Assembly: GCA_963575745.1 (NCBI GenBank)
Contig: CAUYUJ010018894.1
Location: forward strand, 127,501 to 191,500
Direction of reading: 5' to 3'
DNA from: Prorocentrum cordatum
Taxonomy: Eukaryota > Sar > Dinophyceae > Prorocentrales > Prorocentraceae
DNA: 64,000 nucleotides
The position numbers and the translations under genes are program-made. Positions 43,601 to 55,043 of this stretch are shown here, one piece after another. Position 1 is the first letter of the stretch, and each line of letters starts with the position of its first letter. The notes under the pieces were generated by a model. That model searched no databases. It had not been told where the DNA came from and worked only from the letters and a program-made list of their open reading frames with translations.

Positions 43601-44959
43601 GATTTCGCAATGTGCGACAGTTGCACGGATGAGGGGGGTCAAGGTAAGGCTCTCGGCATAGCGCCGAGCACATTCATTTTGAAAGATTACAACCACTACA
43701 AGGATAGGGGGGAGGTGGTTGTAAACATGGGGTTCTCGCATCAGCGCAGCGCATACTCGTCTTACCAACTTGCCACGGCGCCGCGCACAATCGATCCCCA
43801 GGTTTGCATAAGCTTCAAGGGTGCAGGGCGGTTCCTCTTTCGAGATCAGGCGCTCGCCTCAGGGCCGCACACGCCCGTCTTTGAACAGGCCGCAAGAAGT
43901 TAGAGGGATGGAGGGCGGCTCCTTCTCGAAATGGGGCTTTCGCAGAAGGAGCCGCCCTCCATAATCACAAGCGTAAACTTGTGCAGCAAAGAAGCAGATG
44001 AGGGAGAATCGTGTCTCGAAGCGGCCACACCGCAGAGCACCTTGTTGAGCTCTATGATCCTACCTCTGCGCACTCCGTACTACTCGCTGAAGGATGCAAG
44101 GCAGGTCCTTTTCAAAAGTGAGCTCTCGCACGACTGTCAGGCACATAGGGTGCTGATATTTCAGGGGGGACGCTTCCCATCGTAAACGGAAGGCTTGAAG
44201 GCTTGAAGGGACTTTTGAGGGGCTTGAGACGGGAGGGTCTATTGCAGCATCGTTTATGCATTTTTGGTTTGCTCTGGTCCTCCTCATTCTCATCCACCTC
44301 CTCTTGAACCACGCCCCGTCCCAGAGTCAGGAAAACCTCGCCAAGCGCTCTTGGCAATTCTTCTCGCCCGATCATCGCCATTTCTTCAGGATTTGGACTC
44401 CCATCCGGGCACGCAATGCACCATCCAGAGGAGATCCAAACCGCACATTATTCGGAACTAGGGGGCGGAGAGACCATCGGCAAATTATCACTTTGACAGA
44501 GCTTGAACTCCTCGATCGGTGAGGAAAACCACAGGCGCGATCAGAGACAGACACACGGCAAGGCTCAGGCTGGTGCTGAGCTGGATGTTCAGGAGCGTGA
44601 GCAGCCCTGTCTGCAGAGTGACTCCATTGACACGCCCATCGCACGAGAAGGCATCGAAAGCAGGGTCGATCCTCCACGCTTTTACAAGCCAGCCATTCCA
44701 CGGCCATGAAAGGCACAGACGTGGCGTGCTCGAATGCCTGTAAAATTTCTGATAGTTGCCCAAACTGTGGTTGCGTTCGGGGGATCATACTTCGCTTCTT
44801 ACATAGTTTGGCAGGACTTCCAAATTTTCGCCTTGTGCCCGCCGGTGTCCGCGTGGGCGCCTCGTGCTTGGAGTTACGGGTATGGGTCCGGTGCCCGCCA
44901 GCTGCTGCGTCGCAGGCGCCTCGCGGGCACCCGCCCGTGCCCCAGATTACACAGCGTAG
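43601..44959. other. Ordinary-complexity sequence, no gene recognised
   Basis: Several frames of 65-200 codons exist on both strands, none with a recognisable domain or consistent length. GGCTTGAA is repeated at 44190-44225. The long hairpin at 43910-43960 is listed separately. Confidence 0.45.
43910..43960. other. Long perfect inverted repeat / hairpin
   Basis: Left arm GGAGGGCGGCTCCTTCT (43910-43926) is exactly complementary to AGAAGGAGCCGCCCTCC (43944-43960). Inside, CGAAA (43927-43931) pairs with TTTCG (43938-43942), leaving the loop TGGGGC and one unpaired C at 43943. In total a 22-bp stem with a 6-base loop. Confidence 0.9.
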
Positions 44960-45170
44960 CGTACACATCATAAATTGCACCGTATGGCTTACGTCACGTC
45001 GGCTTCACCGCAAAGTCGGCACCCCACATGGCTTGTAACACACAGCTTGCACCACGCAGTTTACACCGCATAGCCTGCACCACATACCTTCCACCGCATG
45101 GAATACACCGCATAGGTCTCACCGCATAGCTCGCACCACAGTGCTTACACTGCATCATTTGCACATCACC
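44960..45170. repeat. Tandem array, about 14-15-bp unit
   Basis: Variants of CACCGCATAGCTTG: CACCGTATGGCTTA, CACCACGCAGTTTA, CACCGCATAGCCTG, CACCGCATGGAATA, CACCGCATAGGTCT, CACCGCATAGCTCG. Confidence 0.85.
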
Positions 45171-45197
45171 TCCCCCTCGTTATCTGAACACTGCCAC

Positions 45198-46440
45198 CAG
45201 AAAAATAGCCTGGCGAAGGATCCAACAATATGCAGCTGTGAGTAACGCAGTCGTGGTTATCATGTTCGGTGGGGTTCCCGATGGGGCCACGATCCTCGTG
45301 AGGGGTGCGCCGAACTCGGGCGGGGCCGCCATGCGAACTCACTGGGGCCTTCGGTGGGGCTCCCCATGGGGCGACGATCCTCGTGAGAGGTGCGCCGAAA
45401 TGGCCTGAGGCCGCCACGCGAACTTTCCCAGTGGGGCCTTCGGCGAAGATCCCTATGGGGCCACGAACCTCGTGAGGGGTGCGCCGAACTGGCCCGAGGC
45501 CGCCACGCGAACTTTCCCACTTGGGCCTTCGGTGGAGCTCCCTGTGGGGCCACGATCCTCGTGAGGGGTGCGCCGAACTGGCCCGAGGCCGCCACGCGAA
45601 CTTTCCCACTGCGGCCTTCGGTGGAACCCCCTATTGGGCCACGATCCTCGTGAACGGTGCGCCGAACTGGCCTGAGGCCGCCATGCGAATTTTCCCAGTG
45701 GGGCCTTCGGTGGGGCCCCCTTCTGGGGCCACGATCCTCGTGAACGGTGCGCCGAACTGGCCCGAGACCGCCATGCGAACTCTCCCACCGGGGCCTTCGG
45801 TAGAGTTCCGTATGGGGCCACGAAACGTGGGAGGGGCGCGCAGGACTGGCCCGAGGCCGCCACGCGAACTTTCCCACTGCGGCCTTCGGTGGAACCCCCT
45901 ATTGGGCCACGATCCTCGTGAACGGTGCGCCGAACTGGCCTGAGGCCGCCATGCGAATTTTCCCAGTAGGGCCTTCGGTGGGGCCCCCTTCTGGGGCCAC
46001 GATCCTCGTGAACGGTGCGCCGAACTGGCCCGAGACCGCCATGCGAACTCTCCCACCGGGGCCTTCGGTGGAGTTCCGTATGGGGCCACGAAACGTGGGA
46101 GGGGCGCGCAGGACTGGCCCGAGGCCGCCATGCGAACTTTCCCACTGGGGCCTTCGGTGGGGCTCCCTATGGGGTCACGAAGCGCGTCAGGGGTGCGCCG
46201 AAATGGGCGCGGTGCGGGGGGGGAGGGAGGAGAGGAAGGAGAGGAAGGAGACGCGGAGCACTGTCTTTCAAAACGAAGACCCAACAACACAGGATGGTTG
46301 GGAATAAATAGTCTGGCGAAGGACCCAACCATATGCAGTTGTGAATACCGCAACTGTGAATATCATCTTCGCTCGCGCTCCTTATGGGGCCACGAACCGC
46401 GCGAGGGGGCGTACCGAAATGCGTCGCGGGGTCCACAATA
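45198..46440. repeat. Tandem array, about 90-bp unit, with a 268-bp higher-order repeat
   Basis: About twelve units carrying GGGGCCACGATCCTCGTGA, GGTGCGCCGAACTGG and CCGCCACGCGAACTTTCCCA. 45603-45870 and 45871-46138 are nearly identical three-unit blocks of 268 bp. A boundary sequence with TAGCCTGGCGAAGGATCCAA at 45207 recurs at 46311 (TAGTCTGGCGAAGGACCCAA), so the array sits inside a larger duplication. The minus-strand frames of 150-240 codons with repeated HRRPxWESxxGGLGP are repeat translations: 268 is not divisible by 3, so the frame rotates between blocks. Confidence 0.9.
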
Positions 46441-46857
46441 CGAACAAGGACGGCCGGTCTGAGTGCGAAGACTGGGAACGGGTGAGCCTGAGCGCGAATG
46501 AGTCTGATTGTAAATGAGTCTGCGTGCGAATCAGTCTACGTGCATGAATGTCGACGCCCATGTCGGCACGCTCCTCACGAGGATCGCGCCTGCTTCCTTC
46601 CCTTTCGTTTTCTTCCTCTTCGCCCGTGCACGCTGATGCCCACGGCTGCGGGCGCGGCGCCGCACCGAGCCCCCGCGACGAGTAGTTTTCTGCTCTTAAC
46701 CGAAGCTGCGGGCACGCTACGACGTGGCCAAACACACCATTCAATAGAAAACGACCAGGTGCATCTACACATGCGAAGGAGCTTCTCATTAAGAAAGAGA
46801 GAAAGAGAGAGAGGGAGAGAAAACAAAAAAAAGAGAGAGAGAGAGAGAGAGCGAAAG
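46441..46857. other. Spacer with a short tandem repeat and a GA tract
   Basis: GAGTCTGCGTGCGAAT-type units at about 46455-46545 (period about 16-18 bp), and GAGAGA at 46795-46855. Nothing coding is recognised. Confidence 0.5.
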
Positions 46858-49170
46858 AATCTTCAAAAACTCCTCGATTTGAGTCGTGTACTTTCTTGCG
46901 ACCTTGAATGTTCCAAGTTAGCTCGAGTTGTGAGCGAGGCACGAAGCTGCCCACTCCATCGGTAATGACCGTGCGCATCTAGGCGTAGCGCGATTTTGAG
47001 TCTCATTGTTCAAACTAACAGATAACCTTTAAAACAACAGCTGAGCTGAAGCCGAAACTGTCTTTCGCGGGTGATCGTTTCAACTTGACTCCAGCGAGAT
47101 AAGGTGAGATGCAGAACATTCGACAGAAAATAATCCGGGGCACGAGTCTTTAGTACCGAGACGCATGGGGTGGGTCTGCAACCACCGAGAAACGATTCGC
47201 GGTCTGAAAATTCTCCAGGTGCATATTCTGGTCGTCGGCTTTACTTCGAGATTCAGCTGAGCTACAGAAACTGGATATAACACATAGCTTCAACACTGTC
47301 AATAACACCAGTGTAGAGAATGGAGACGGCTGAGATCGGTCGGCAACTCGCTTCCAGAGAACGAACAAAAAAAAAAATGAACAGCGGAAGGAGAAAAAGC
47401 GGGGACACTGAACAGAGGAAGAAAGAGAAAGAGGAGGAGATCGCGACATAGAAGGAGCGCAGGAGAGACGGAGAGAGCAGCCGGAACAGAGAAAGGAGGG
47501 ACAGAGGAGAGGCGCGCGCGAGGGCGGGGGGGCAGAGAGAGAGAGAGAGACCGCCCCGCCGCGCGCGCCCCGGCGACTCGTAGAGCTTCCTTATAAGCGA
47601 AGCGGCTAAGCTCTAGAGTAGTTCCACAGCGCCAGCGGGAAGTTTTGGTGAAGAGACCTCGGTTGAAAATCATATTCTCGAAATTCAACAACTTGTTTGA
47701 GATCTGGTCCAGCTCTACGATTTTACCCCCGCTCGCCATCTTTACCTCGGGTCAATCGGGTGGATACTACTACAAAGAAAACAAGGTGGCGGGACTTACT
47801 GCGTCTGCTATTGTTGGGTCCTCCTGACGGTTTTTGGGAGATAGCTCGAGCTACAGGTCACTACGAGAGGCAAAATGCGCACCAAACGACAGCAAAGGAT
47901 CAAGGAGTTCTAATTTCAAGTATCAAGATACCCGAAATCTGCCTGCTACGGGAGCTGCGGCCGAAAAACTGTTCGCACTGTTGGGTCCTCTTTATGGCTC
48001 TTGGGAGCTAGCTCAAGCTACAGGTCACTATGAGAGACGAGATGCACACCATTCGACAGCAAATGCTCAAGAGCTATAGTCTGAAGTTTCGAGATACCTG
48101 AAATCTGCTTGCCACTGGAGCTGCGACCGAAAAAACTATTCGCACCTGGGTCGATCTGATGGTTTAAGGAAGATAACTCGAGCTCCAGGCCACTTTCAGA
48201 GGCGAAGTGCACACCATTCGGCAGGTAATGATCAGGAGTTCTAGTTCGAAGGATCAAGATGCCTGAAATAGGTCTGCTACGAGAGCTGCAATCGAACAAC
48301 CATTGGCATTCTGAAACTTTTTCAGAGACGATGTTGTTTTCTCTAAATAGATCGAACTGTAGGCACGCTACGGAGATGAACGGCACACCAATCGACGGGA
48401 AATGATCAGGAGCTATAGTCTGGAGTACGACGACGCCTCAGTCTGTCACCAGAGCTGCGACCGAACATGCTTCGCACTCTTCAACTTTTCGAGAGAAAAG
48501 GTTGGTGTTCTCTTCTTAACTTGAGCTATAGCTAAGCTACGGTGCTGAGATGCATCTTCCGACAGGACATAATCAGGAGCGCTAGTCTACAGTATCGAGG
48601 CGTCTGAGATCGGCTTGCGATCAGAGTTGCGACTGACAAGCTATTCGCACTCTGCAAATTTTAAGCGGCGATGCTTGTTTTCTCTAGTGCTTTCGTGCTG
48701 TAGGCGAGCTACGGAGCTGAAAGGAACACCAATCGACAGGAAATGATCAGAGGCGCTATTCTAGAGTATCTGAACGCTTCAGATCGGTCTGCTACCAGAG
48801 ATGCGACCGTAATCGTACTCTTCCAATGTGTGAGAGGCGATGTTGGATTTCTCTATTCAACTCGAGCTGCAGGCAAGCTACGGAGCTGGGAAGCACACCA
48901 TTCGAACGGACAAGGTCGGGAGTGCTAGTCTCGAGTATCGAGACGCCTGAGACTGGTCTGCTACCAGAGCTGCGAACGAAAAACTGTTTGTACTTCGCAA
49001 ACAGCTACCAAGCTGTCAAACACATCATTCGATACGATATGATCATGCTCTACACGTCGCGAAAGCTTCTTAGGATTGACAGATAGTCTTCAAGCATTCT
49101 TCAACTTGAGTCGTGTACTTTCTTGCGTGGGTGGTTGTCTCAACTGAACTCGAGCTGTGGGCAAGCTAAG
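46858..49170. repeat. Satellite, about 170-bp unit, with matching flanks
   Basis: The landmark ATTCGACAG (with changes) falls at 47884, 48051, 48216, 48391, 48557, 48731 and 48900, with spacings of 167, 165, 175, 166, 174 and 169 bp; a truncated unit follows at 49027 and an isolated one lies at 47118. Each unit also carries an AGCTACGGAGCTGAGA-like and a GAGCTGCGACCGAAAAAC-like part. TTGAGTCGTGTACTTTCTTG occurs once on each side, at about 46878 and 49107. A GA-rich and GC-rich segment (47390-47580) interrupts. No gene is recognised. Confidence 0.85.
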
Positions 49171-49430
49171 AAGCTGTCAAGCCGATTCCACGAAACCGCA
49201 CATCCTCGCGCGCGCTGAATCCGAGATTGCCACGCTCGCATGCAATTCAGATGTATGGCAAGGAAGCTCTACGAGTCCTCGGCGGACGCATGACGGTTTA
49301 CCGCCGGCTTCCAATCAAGACCAGCTGCCCTCCCCCCCCCCGCAACGCGCGGGAAAGGTCGGGGGGGGGGGGCGACCCGCGCGCGCTTTCCAGGGTCTCA
49401 GGCTGCGCCGGAAGCCCTGGAAGCAGACAC

Positions 49431-49528
49431 ATGCTTGGTCTGCGGGTCGGGAGCGGGCCCCTTCAGGTCAAGAGCTAAACGGAACGCGAGTAGCCCTAAT
49501 TGAAGAGACAAGGCGCGGTGGAAGCAAA
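49431..49528. repeat. Dispersed repeat, second copy of the 39978-40078 sequence
   Basis: Shares CTGCGGGTCGGGAGCG, then CTTCAGGTCAAGAGCTAAACG and CTAATTGAAGAGA with the first copy, diverged by roughly a quarter by eye. It lies just upstream of the Helitron-like coding region. Confidence 0.5.
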
Positions 49529-49579
49529 CACGCAAACCCCGGCCTAGGCCGGGGGTCTCGGCGACGGCACGCTGCCTGC

Positions 49580-51004
49580 AGGATATGACGATGCGCGCTA
49601 CGGAGCTCCCCTGCCGCCTGCTGCTGCCTTCCTCGGGACTTCGTCGAGCAGCGCCGCAGCTGCCGCCGCGGGGGCATCGCCTCCCGGTGCAGCGGGTGGG
49701 ACAGGTTCGGCCTTTCTGCGGGAGCATGCGCTGCACTCGCTTGAAGCTGCGTGCATAGACGCAGTGAACATGGCGCAAGATCAGACGAACTACACGACTG
49801 AGGATGGACCCATCGTGGGAGAGTTTGGCGCGCCGGGACTCCTCCTGCTCCTGGAGAGAGCATAGCGAGAGGCACGGGATGCAGATGAGGCGGAGGACGA
49901 GGTGGAAGGCGCGGGTTCCAGGCATGCGGGCCCGGGGCAGCAGGCTAACGTCGTCCGTCGCGGTGGGTGGGGTGAGGTGCCCGATTCTGCCAGGCGTACC
50001 GCCATCAAGCTCACGACCAGCTCGCACCGAGCCCATTTGAAGAAGTTGCCAGAGATGACATTCCAGATGATATTCGGCCACGAGTGCTACCGCTCACATG
50101 ACACCTGGACTGCGTCCTGCAAGGGGATCGTGGCGCTTGCGTACGAGACGAGCGAGGCGGTGTTCAGGGGTAAAGATGATTTTTGGCACAGTTCGCGCGC
50201 TGCAGATATAAAGATGGAGCCCCCGGGCGCGGGGGGGGACTCTGACGGAGACGGCGGTGGTGGCGTCATGGACGAACTGGACGAGGGGCGCGGCTCACTC
50301 CGGCCCCAGGTTATTGACGTTGCAGCGCACGAAGGAGCTAGCGCTGGAGGGGATTCCTCCCGCGGGGATGGCCGCGAGCCGCAGCGGGATCAGCCGCCGG
50401 ACACTGCATGTCGGGTCGTTCCGGAGCACGATGTCAAGACGAATTGGCTCCATCGCTGTGAGAGGGAGCCGCTCGCGTCCATGGGCATTTACCATTATGC
50501 TATGCTTGCTTACACTGCGCAGGGTACGCCTTTGATGTTCCACACGGAGGACTTTCTGACTTATGCGTTTGCGGACACGCATCCAGTCGCTGCTTTCCGC
50601 GTGCAGAGGCTTCGCGCGGCAGCTCCGTTCAAGGTGTCCAGGCTGTGGGGCTTCACCATGCCTTCGAAAGAGAAGGATCCAGAGGTCAACGCGCTGTTCA
50701 AGTCTGTCGTGTTTGGGCCTGTGCGGCCTCCGGATCCAGGGGCCGCTCGCTGGGCGCCGCACAGGGCTGGCGTCGATGCGGGGGGGGGCAGAGTAGAAAC
50801 GCTTGGCAGGAGCGGTGCTCAGAACAGTTGACTTTGAGCACGCAGTATGACGAGTGCCAGCAGCGTGCTGGAAAGTGGTTCACGATAGAGGATATTCGAT
50901 TGGACACGCGCGCTGACGGCGGCCAGGATCCTTTCGATTCGCGACCGAGTGCTGCCGAGTTCATGGAACTGGACAGTGCAGGTCGCGACGAACATGGACG
51001 TTGA
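49580..51004 (+). pseudogene. Helitron-like region preceding the PIF1 helicase
   Basis: One reading frame runs from about 49590 (PAGYDDARYGAPLPP), with LEAACIDAVNMAQDQTNYTT at 49739-49798, to an in-frame TAG at 49863. It reopens as the 49902-50831 ORF, carrying TAIKLTTSSHRAHLKKLPEM, MTFQMIFGHECYRSHDTW, a Gly/Asp linker, then VKTNWLHRCEREPLASMGIY and LFKSVVFGPVRPPDPG. The frame then shifts to one ending at 51004 (GKWFTIEDIRL, RPSAAEFMELD). The block order (AQxxTxY, RxxxxxxxxRxxxKxLPE, HxxYxSH, DYxHRxxxLxxM) is what I associate with the stretch between the Rep and helicase domains of Helitron-type proteins. The Rep HUH nuclease itself is not readable. A stop and a frameshift make it a pseudogene. 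Confidence 0.5.
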
Positions 51005-51071
51005 GGCAGAAGCGCGTGGCCGCTCGCGAGGGAAGATCAGACCGGGCGGGTAGGATCTCCTCGTCTCCGAG

Positions 51072-53397
51072 TTGCAGGCAATGGACAACGCACCGCCTGG
51101 AAATGCAGACCCGGAGCAGGGGGCGGCCGCGGAAGCCGGAGGGTTGCCTGGTTTTCTGCAGGAGGCCGAGGACGGCGAGGTGGATGAGGCGTGGGCGTTT
51201 TCCCGCCAGTTTCCCAGGTACCGGGTTCCGCGGAGGTTGGTGCCCACTGTGGCGCAGCGCGATGGAATTCGCGGTTCTTCCCAGCTGCTGCTTTACAAGA
51301 ACGCCTTCCTTCGAGGGTATGCGAGGAATCACAAACCAGGGCCGGGGAGTGCGTCCAGTCGTGGCGTTGGCGGCCGTCAGCTGAGTTTCGCAGGTCTCGA
51401 GTTGGACGAGGCGCAGTTCGAGGAGGGCAAAGCAAAGCAGGGAGACAAATTTCGATTACATGCGCAAGGTTTGCCCCTGGACGGCGACGGACGCGGCAGT
51501 CTCGCGAGCGCGGCGCCTGCCATCCTCGTTGCGGGTCGGCCGCCCGCTCCTGCGGTCGCTGGCGCGGAGCAGCAGCCGCCGCGGGACCACGATGATGTGA
51601 AACGGTTGTTTGTCGAGCGCGGGGGCCGGCAAGGCAATCCCGTCGCGTTCAATACGGAGCATATGGCAGTGATTGCCCTAATGATTGGCCAGGCGGAGGC
51701 TATCGCTGCTTACAAGGACGCGGTGGCCCGCGGAGACAGCCCGGAGCCAGTGGAGCAGATGGTTCTCTTGTTGCACGGACAGGGCGGGACTGGGAAGACC
51801 GAAGCGGCGTCTCTGCTGCGACGCCTGTTCCGGGATGTATTCTCAAAGGGATCTGAGCTCCCTGCGGTCTCGTCCAACAGTGCTGCGCGCGTGATCGGTC
51901 TGCAGACGATTCACAGCGCTGTCGGGTTGAACGCGCAGCAGCCACTGAAGCTCGACCAGCTCTCGCGACAGAAGGTGGACAATGATTTCGTCGATCACAT
52001 GAACGAGGTCGAGGCCGTCATTGTCCAGGAAGTGCCCATGGTGCCGCCGGCGGTTCTCGGCGCGGCCTCTTACCGCATGCGCAGAGCTCGAACGGGCACA
52101 GAAGGGCTTCGACGTGGATCTTGACACGGAGCGGGGTCACATGTCTGGTAAAGTGCCGATAATCTTGTTTCTGGGTGACTTCTACCAGCTGGGCCCCGTT
52201 GCCGGGCAGGGCAGGCGGTCTTCCCTCCTGGATCGCGTGGAGCCCCATGGAGTCAACGAGCACGTGCGGAATGGGCCAACAATATTTCTCCACGGCGTGA
52301 CTCATAGCATGTTCTTGTACCAAACTCATCGTTTCATGGATCGCCCTGTCACGCCACCCATGCCCTGCAGCTTCACGCCCGGATTCCTGGAGTCTATGCG
52401 GAAGGGATGCGCGCTCACGCCTCAGCAGAGGACGGTTGTCCGGAGCTGGGTGGCGCGGCCAAGTGGAAGCGACAAGCGGCTGAAGCAGCGGGGCGTCGGC
52501 GATGGGTTCGAGATGGCCATCGGATTGGAAGCTGCGCATCGGCAGATGCAGTACCGGGCCATGCGTGAAGCGAAGGAGAAGGGGCAGATGCTGCTCTACA
52601 CGCAGGCCATGGATATGCCCGACCAGGACCGACCAATCGAAGATTGCATGAGCATGCTGCAGGTCACGAACATCGACAACGCTGGACACTGCCTCGGCAA
52701 GCGCCCGCTCTACCAAGGCGCGCGTGTGCGGCTGACGGCAAAGCTGTCTGCGAAAGATGGGATCGTGCAGGACGCGGTGGGCACGGTGGGAGGCGTGAGA
52801 TTTCACTCACGCGAGTTCGAGACTCCGGATGCAGACTGGCGGACGATTGCGGCTCACGAAGCGCACGGGCTCGGATATTACCGCTGTCATACGATGCCGC
52901 GCTGCGTCTTCGTCAAGTTTGATGATTTCCATGAGAACACTGGTTTGGGCGAAGGGGTTGTGCAGATAGCAGCGCACATGTGCCCGTGGAAGTTTAACGC
53001 ACATGAGGAAGAGAATGGCTGCCGCATGAACCGCAAGGGCGCTGTGACAAGATACCCTATTCCTTTGGCGCTGGAGCGTGTTCGCACGGTGCAGAACGCG
53101 CAGGGGCCCGGCATGGACGGAGCAACGATGACGCTGGCAAAGCCCGCCAAAATGGTCCCCGACGATTGGTGGCTGCACCTGCATGCGATGCTCAGCCGCG
53201 TTCGCGTGGCCCATCGTGCTCTCGTGCACGACCTGCCTCCATGGGGCATCCTGGAGAAGGGCCCGCCTGCGCATGTTCGTGAAGGAGCTCGCCGGTTTGA
53301 GGAGACGGCTGTGGGAAGTTTCGCAACTGCTCAGGTGAAGGCGAAGGAGCTCGGGTGGGACGTGGTCCCGCTGCAGAGAGCAGCGCGGCGGGCGTGA
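51072..53397 (+). pseudogene. PIF1-family DNA helicase, frameshifted
   Basis: First frame, 51072-52124: Walker A LLLHGQGGTGKTEA (51765-51806), motif Ia SNSAARVIGLQTIHSAVGLN (51879-51938), Walker B AVIVQEVPMV (about 52015-52044), where the usual Asp-Glu pair is Gln-Glu. A frameshift near 52075 leads into the second frame (to 53397): LFLGDFYQLGPVAGQG (motif III, about 52165), LYQTHRF, RVRLTAKL (about 52725), NAQGPGMDGATMTL (motif V, about 53095), MLSRVRVAHRALVH (motif VI, about 53190). PIF1 helicases unwind DNA 5'-3' with ATP and also form the helicase half of Helitron transposases. Full motif order and length are kept, but the frameshift and the Walker B change argue against activity. Confidence 0.88.
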
Positions 53398-53771
53398 ACA
53401 GTGCTGGCCTGCGCAATGATGCCGCTGCGCCGCATCAGAGATCGGAGCCCGCTCGGCCGATGGTGCCTCGGGCATCGCCGCTGGGCGTGCGTTCGGCTGC
53501 GGTTTCTGCGGGGAGCGGTGGCCGTGGTGGACAGGCGGGCGTCGAAGGAGCCGCCAGCGCCGCTCCTGCGGATGGGGCGCCAGCTTCTGGGGGGGCTGCG
53601 CAGACGCCGTTGCCCGCGGTACACTGCGCCAGACGGAGGTGATTCTGGGCAGGGCATGGGCAGCGGCCGCGCTGAGGGGGCGACGGGGGCCGCAGGTAGG
53701 CCAGCGGGTGGAGGCCGTGGTGCTGGGAGCGCGGAGCGACGCTCGGGGCTGTCACCGACGGGCGGGACGAG
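53398..53771 (+). other. Ala/Gly-rich linker between helicase and protease regions
   Basis: All three plus frames are open and Ala/Gly/Arg-rich, as expected for a disordered linker in a GC-rich gene. No motif. Confidence 0.4.
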
Positions 53772-54515
53772 GTGACTGGAACGTTGCCCATTGGCGATGC
53801 GGCCTCGGTGCCCGACCTGCTACGACCGTTGCCGCCGGGCTTGGACCTCTGCGCAGAGGCCTACGGAGCTTCCCGGGAGGAGGTGCTTCGTGAGCTGCAC
53901 TGGCGTTGCGGTGGTCGGGGCATTTGCAACTTGGGTCTGACGTGCTTCGAAGATGCTGTAGCGCAGGTGCGACTTCGGGTGGGGCCGATTCGGCAGGTTC
54001 TCCACGCGCACGCGCAACGACGCTGTCCGCGGGGCGGCCACCGCTGTGCCGCGCGCGCGCTCGCCGGCCAGGCTGCCGCTCTTGCCGCGCAGAGCGACGC
54101 GGCGGATTCGGAAGCTCCGCTTGCCGTCGCCAAGCGCACGGGTGCATTCTCGACAGAACAATTTCGGGGGGGCCAGTGTGGCGAGGTTGAGTTGTTCAAA
54201 TACGCTCTCGAATCCTTCGGGGCATCGGAGGTACTGAACTGCGGCAGGGGGAGCGCGTTCGGGGAGCGTACAGCTGTGCAGCAGCACATCTTTGGCATTT
54301 TTACTCGCAACGTGAGAGCTTGCAAGAAGTTTAAGTTCCTCTCGGATTCCGCAGAGATTCAGAATACTTCCGATGTGGATATGCGAGAGGTATGCTTCCG
54401 TCGGGATGACGCTGTAAGCTTGCAGGATTTGCTCAGGCGCCACATCCGGTGCGTCGATGTCGTTGACGACGTGTGCCCGGCGCATGAGCATCTCAACGAC
54501 GCACAATGGCTTGCC
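53772..54515 (+). pseudogene. Ubiquitin-specific-protease-like region, N-terminal half, cut by a retrotransposon
   Basis: Open from 53772, probably continuous with the upstream gene rather than starting at this ATG. GICNLGLTCFEDAVAQ (53919-53966) matches the Cys box of USP-type deubiquitinases (GLxNLGNTCYxNAxLQ), with the nucleophile Cys at 53943-53945. Then EQFRGGQCGEVELFKYALE (54149-54205) fits the Q-x-D-xxEFL helix, and VSLQDLLRRHI (54415-54447) fits the SLxDLL block. USPs are cysteine proteases that remove ubiquitin. At 54516 the reading is interrupted by the tyrosine-recombinase retrotransposon, and the second half lies at 61868. The frame that joins correctly across the insertion is one base off the 53772 frame, so a frameshift near 54480 is also present. 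Confidence 0.68.
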
Positions 54516-54663
54516 ACAAAAGACGCTACCCTGGAAAACCCGAGGGTTGGGGGAGAGCGCGGGGAGCGCTGCGCGTTGGGTAGGCACGCGCCCGCGGGGG
54601 GGGGCGAGCGGCGCACTCGTCGCTCGCCGCTCCCCGCGGGAGCGCGCGGGTGCAGCGACACCC
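54514..54663. repeat. Terminal repeat B2 (150 bp)
   Basis: Reads the same as 55042-55191 base for base, from CCACAAAAGACGCTACCCTG to GGTGCAGCGACACCC. Contains an inverted repeat GCGAGCG...CGCTCGC (54604-54627) inside a longer imperfect stem of CGCGGGG and CCCCGCG. This is the element's outer 3' end. Confidence 0.92.
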
Positions 54664-54703
54664 CGCGCCCCACCCCAACCAAAGGAGCGGCGAAGGGTGA
54701 AGG

Positions 54704-55043
54704 GGAAACAAAAGCCGCCACGGCGGCCCGCGACGCGCGCACCGAGGGCGCCAGCCTCGCGTTCGGCCGACAAGCGCCCTCGGGGCAGCGCGCGCGACGC
54801 GGGGGTATATTTACCCTCCCCCCACCGCAGGGAGACGTGGACAAAGAACACGAACAAGACGAGGAACACGAAGTCCATGAAGACCTGAGGCGAGCCACCC
54901 CAAACGCACCCCCCAACCGACCCAACCCGCCCCACCACAGGCACCGCGGCGAACCGCGGCGCCAGCGGCGGGGCGGCAGGGGTAGAAGGTTCCCAGGTCC
55001 GCGTTTTTGTGACAACGAACAAAACTGCGTTGTGTTCTCGCCC
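54704..55043. repeat. Repeat A2 (340 bp)
   Basis: Reads the same as 61528-61867, from GGAAACAAAAGCCGCCACGG to TGTGTTCTCGCCC. Contains the near-palindrome GGGTATATTTACCC at 54805-54818. Confidence 0.92.

Noticed and set aside
45166-46353. Set of 147-240-codon minus-strand ORFs with a repeated ~30-residue pattern
   Set aside because: They translate the 90-bp array. The 268-bp block is not a multiple of three, so the same peptide appears in different frames, which argues against selection for protein.
54805-54818. TATA-like promoter in GGGTATATTTACCC of repeat A
   Set aside because: One short AT stretch is not enough to call a promoter, and dinoflagellates do not use conventional TATA boxes. 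Recorded only as a near-palindrome.
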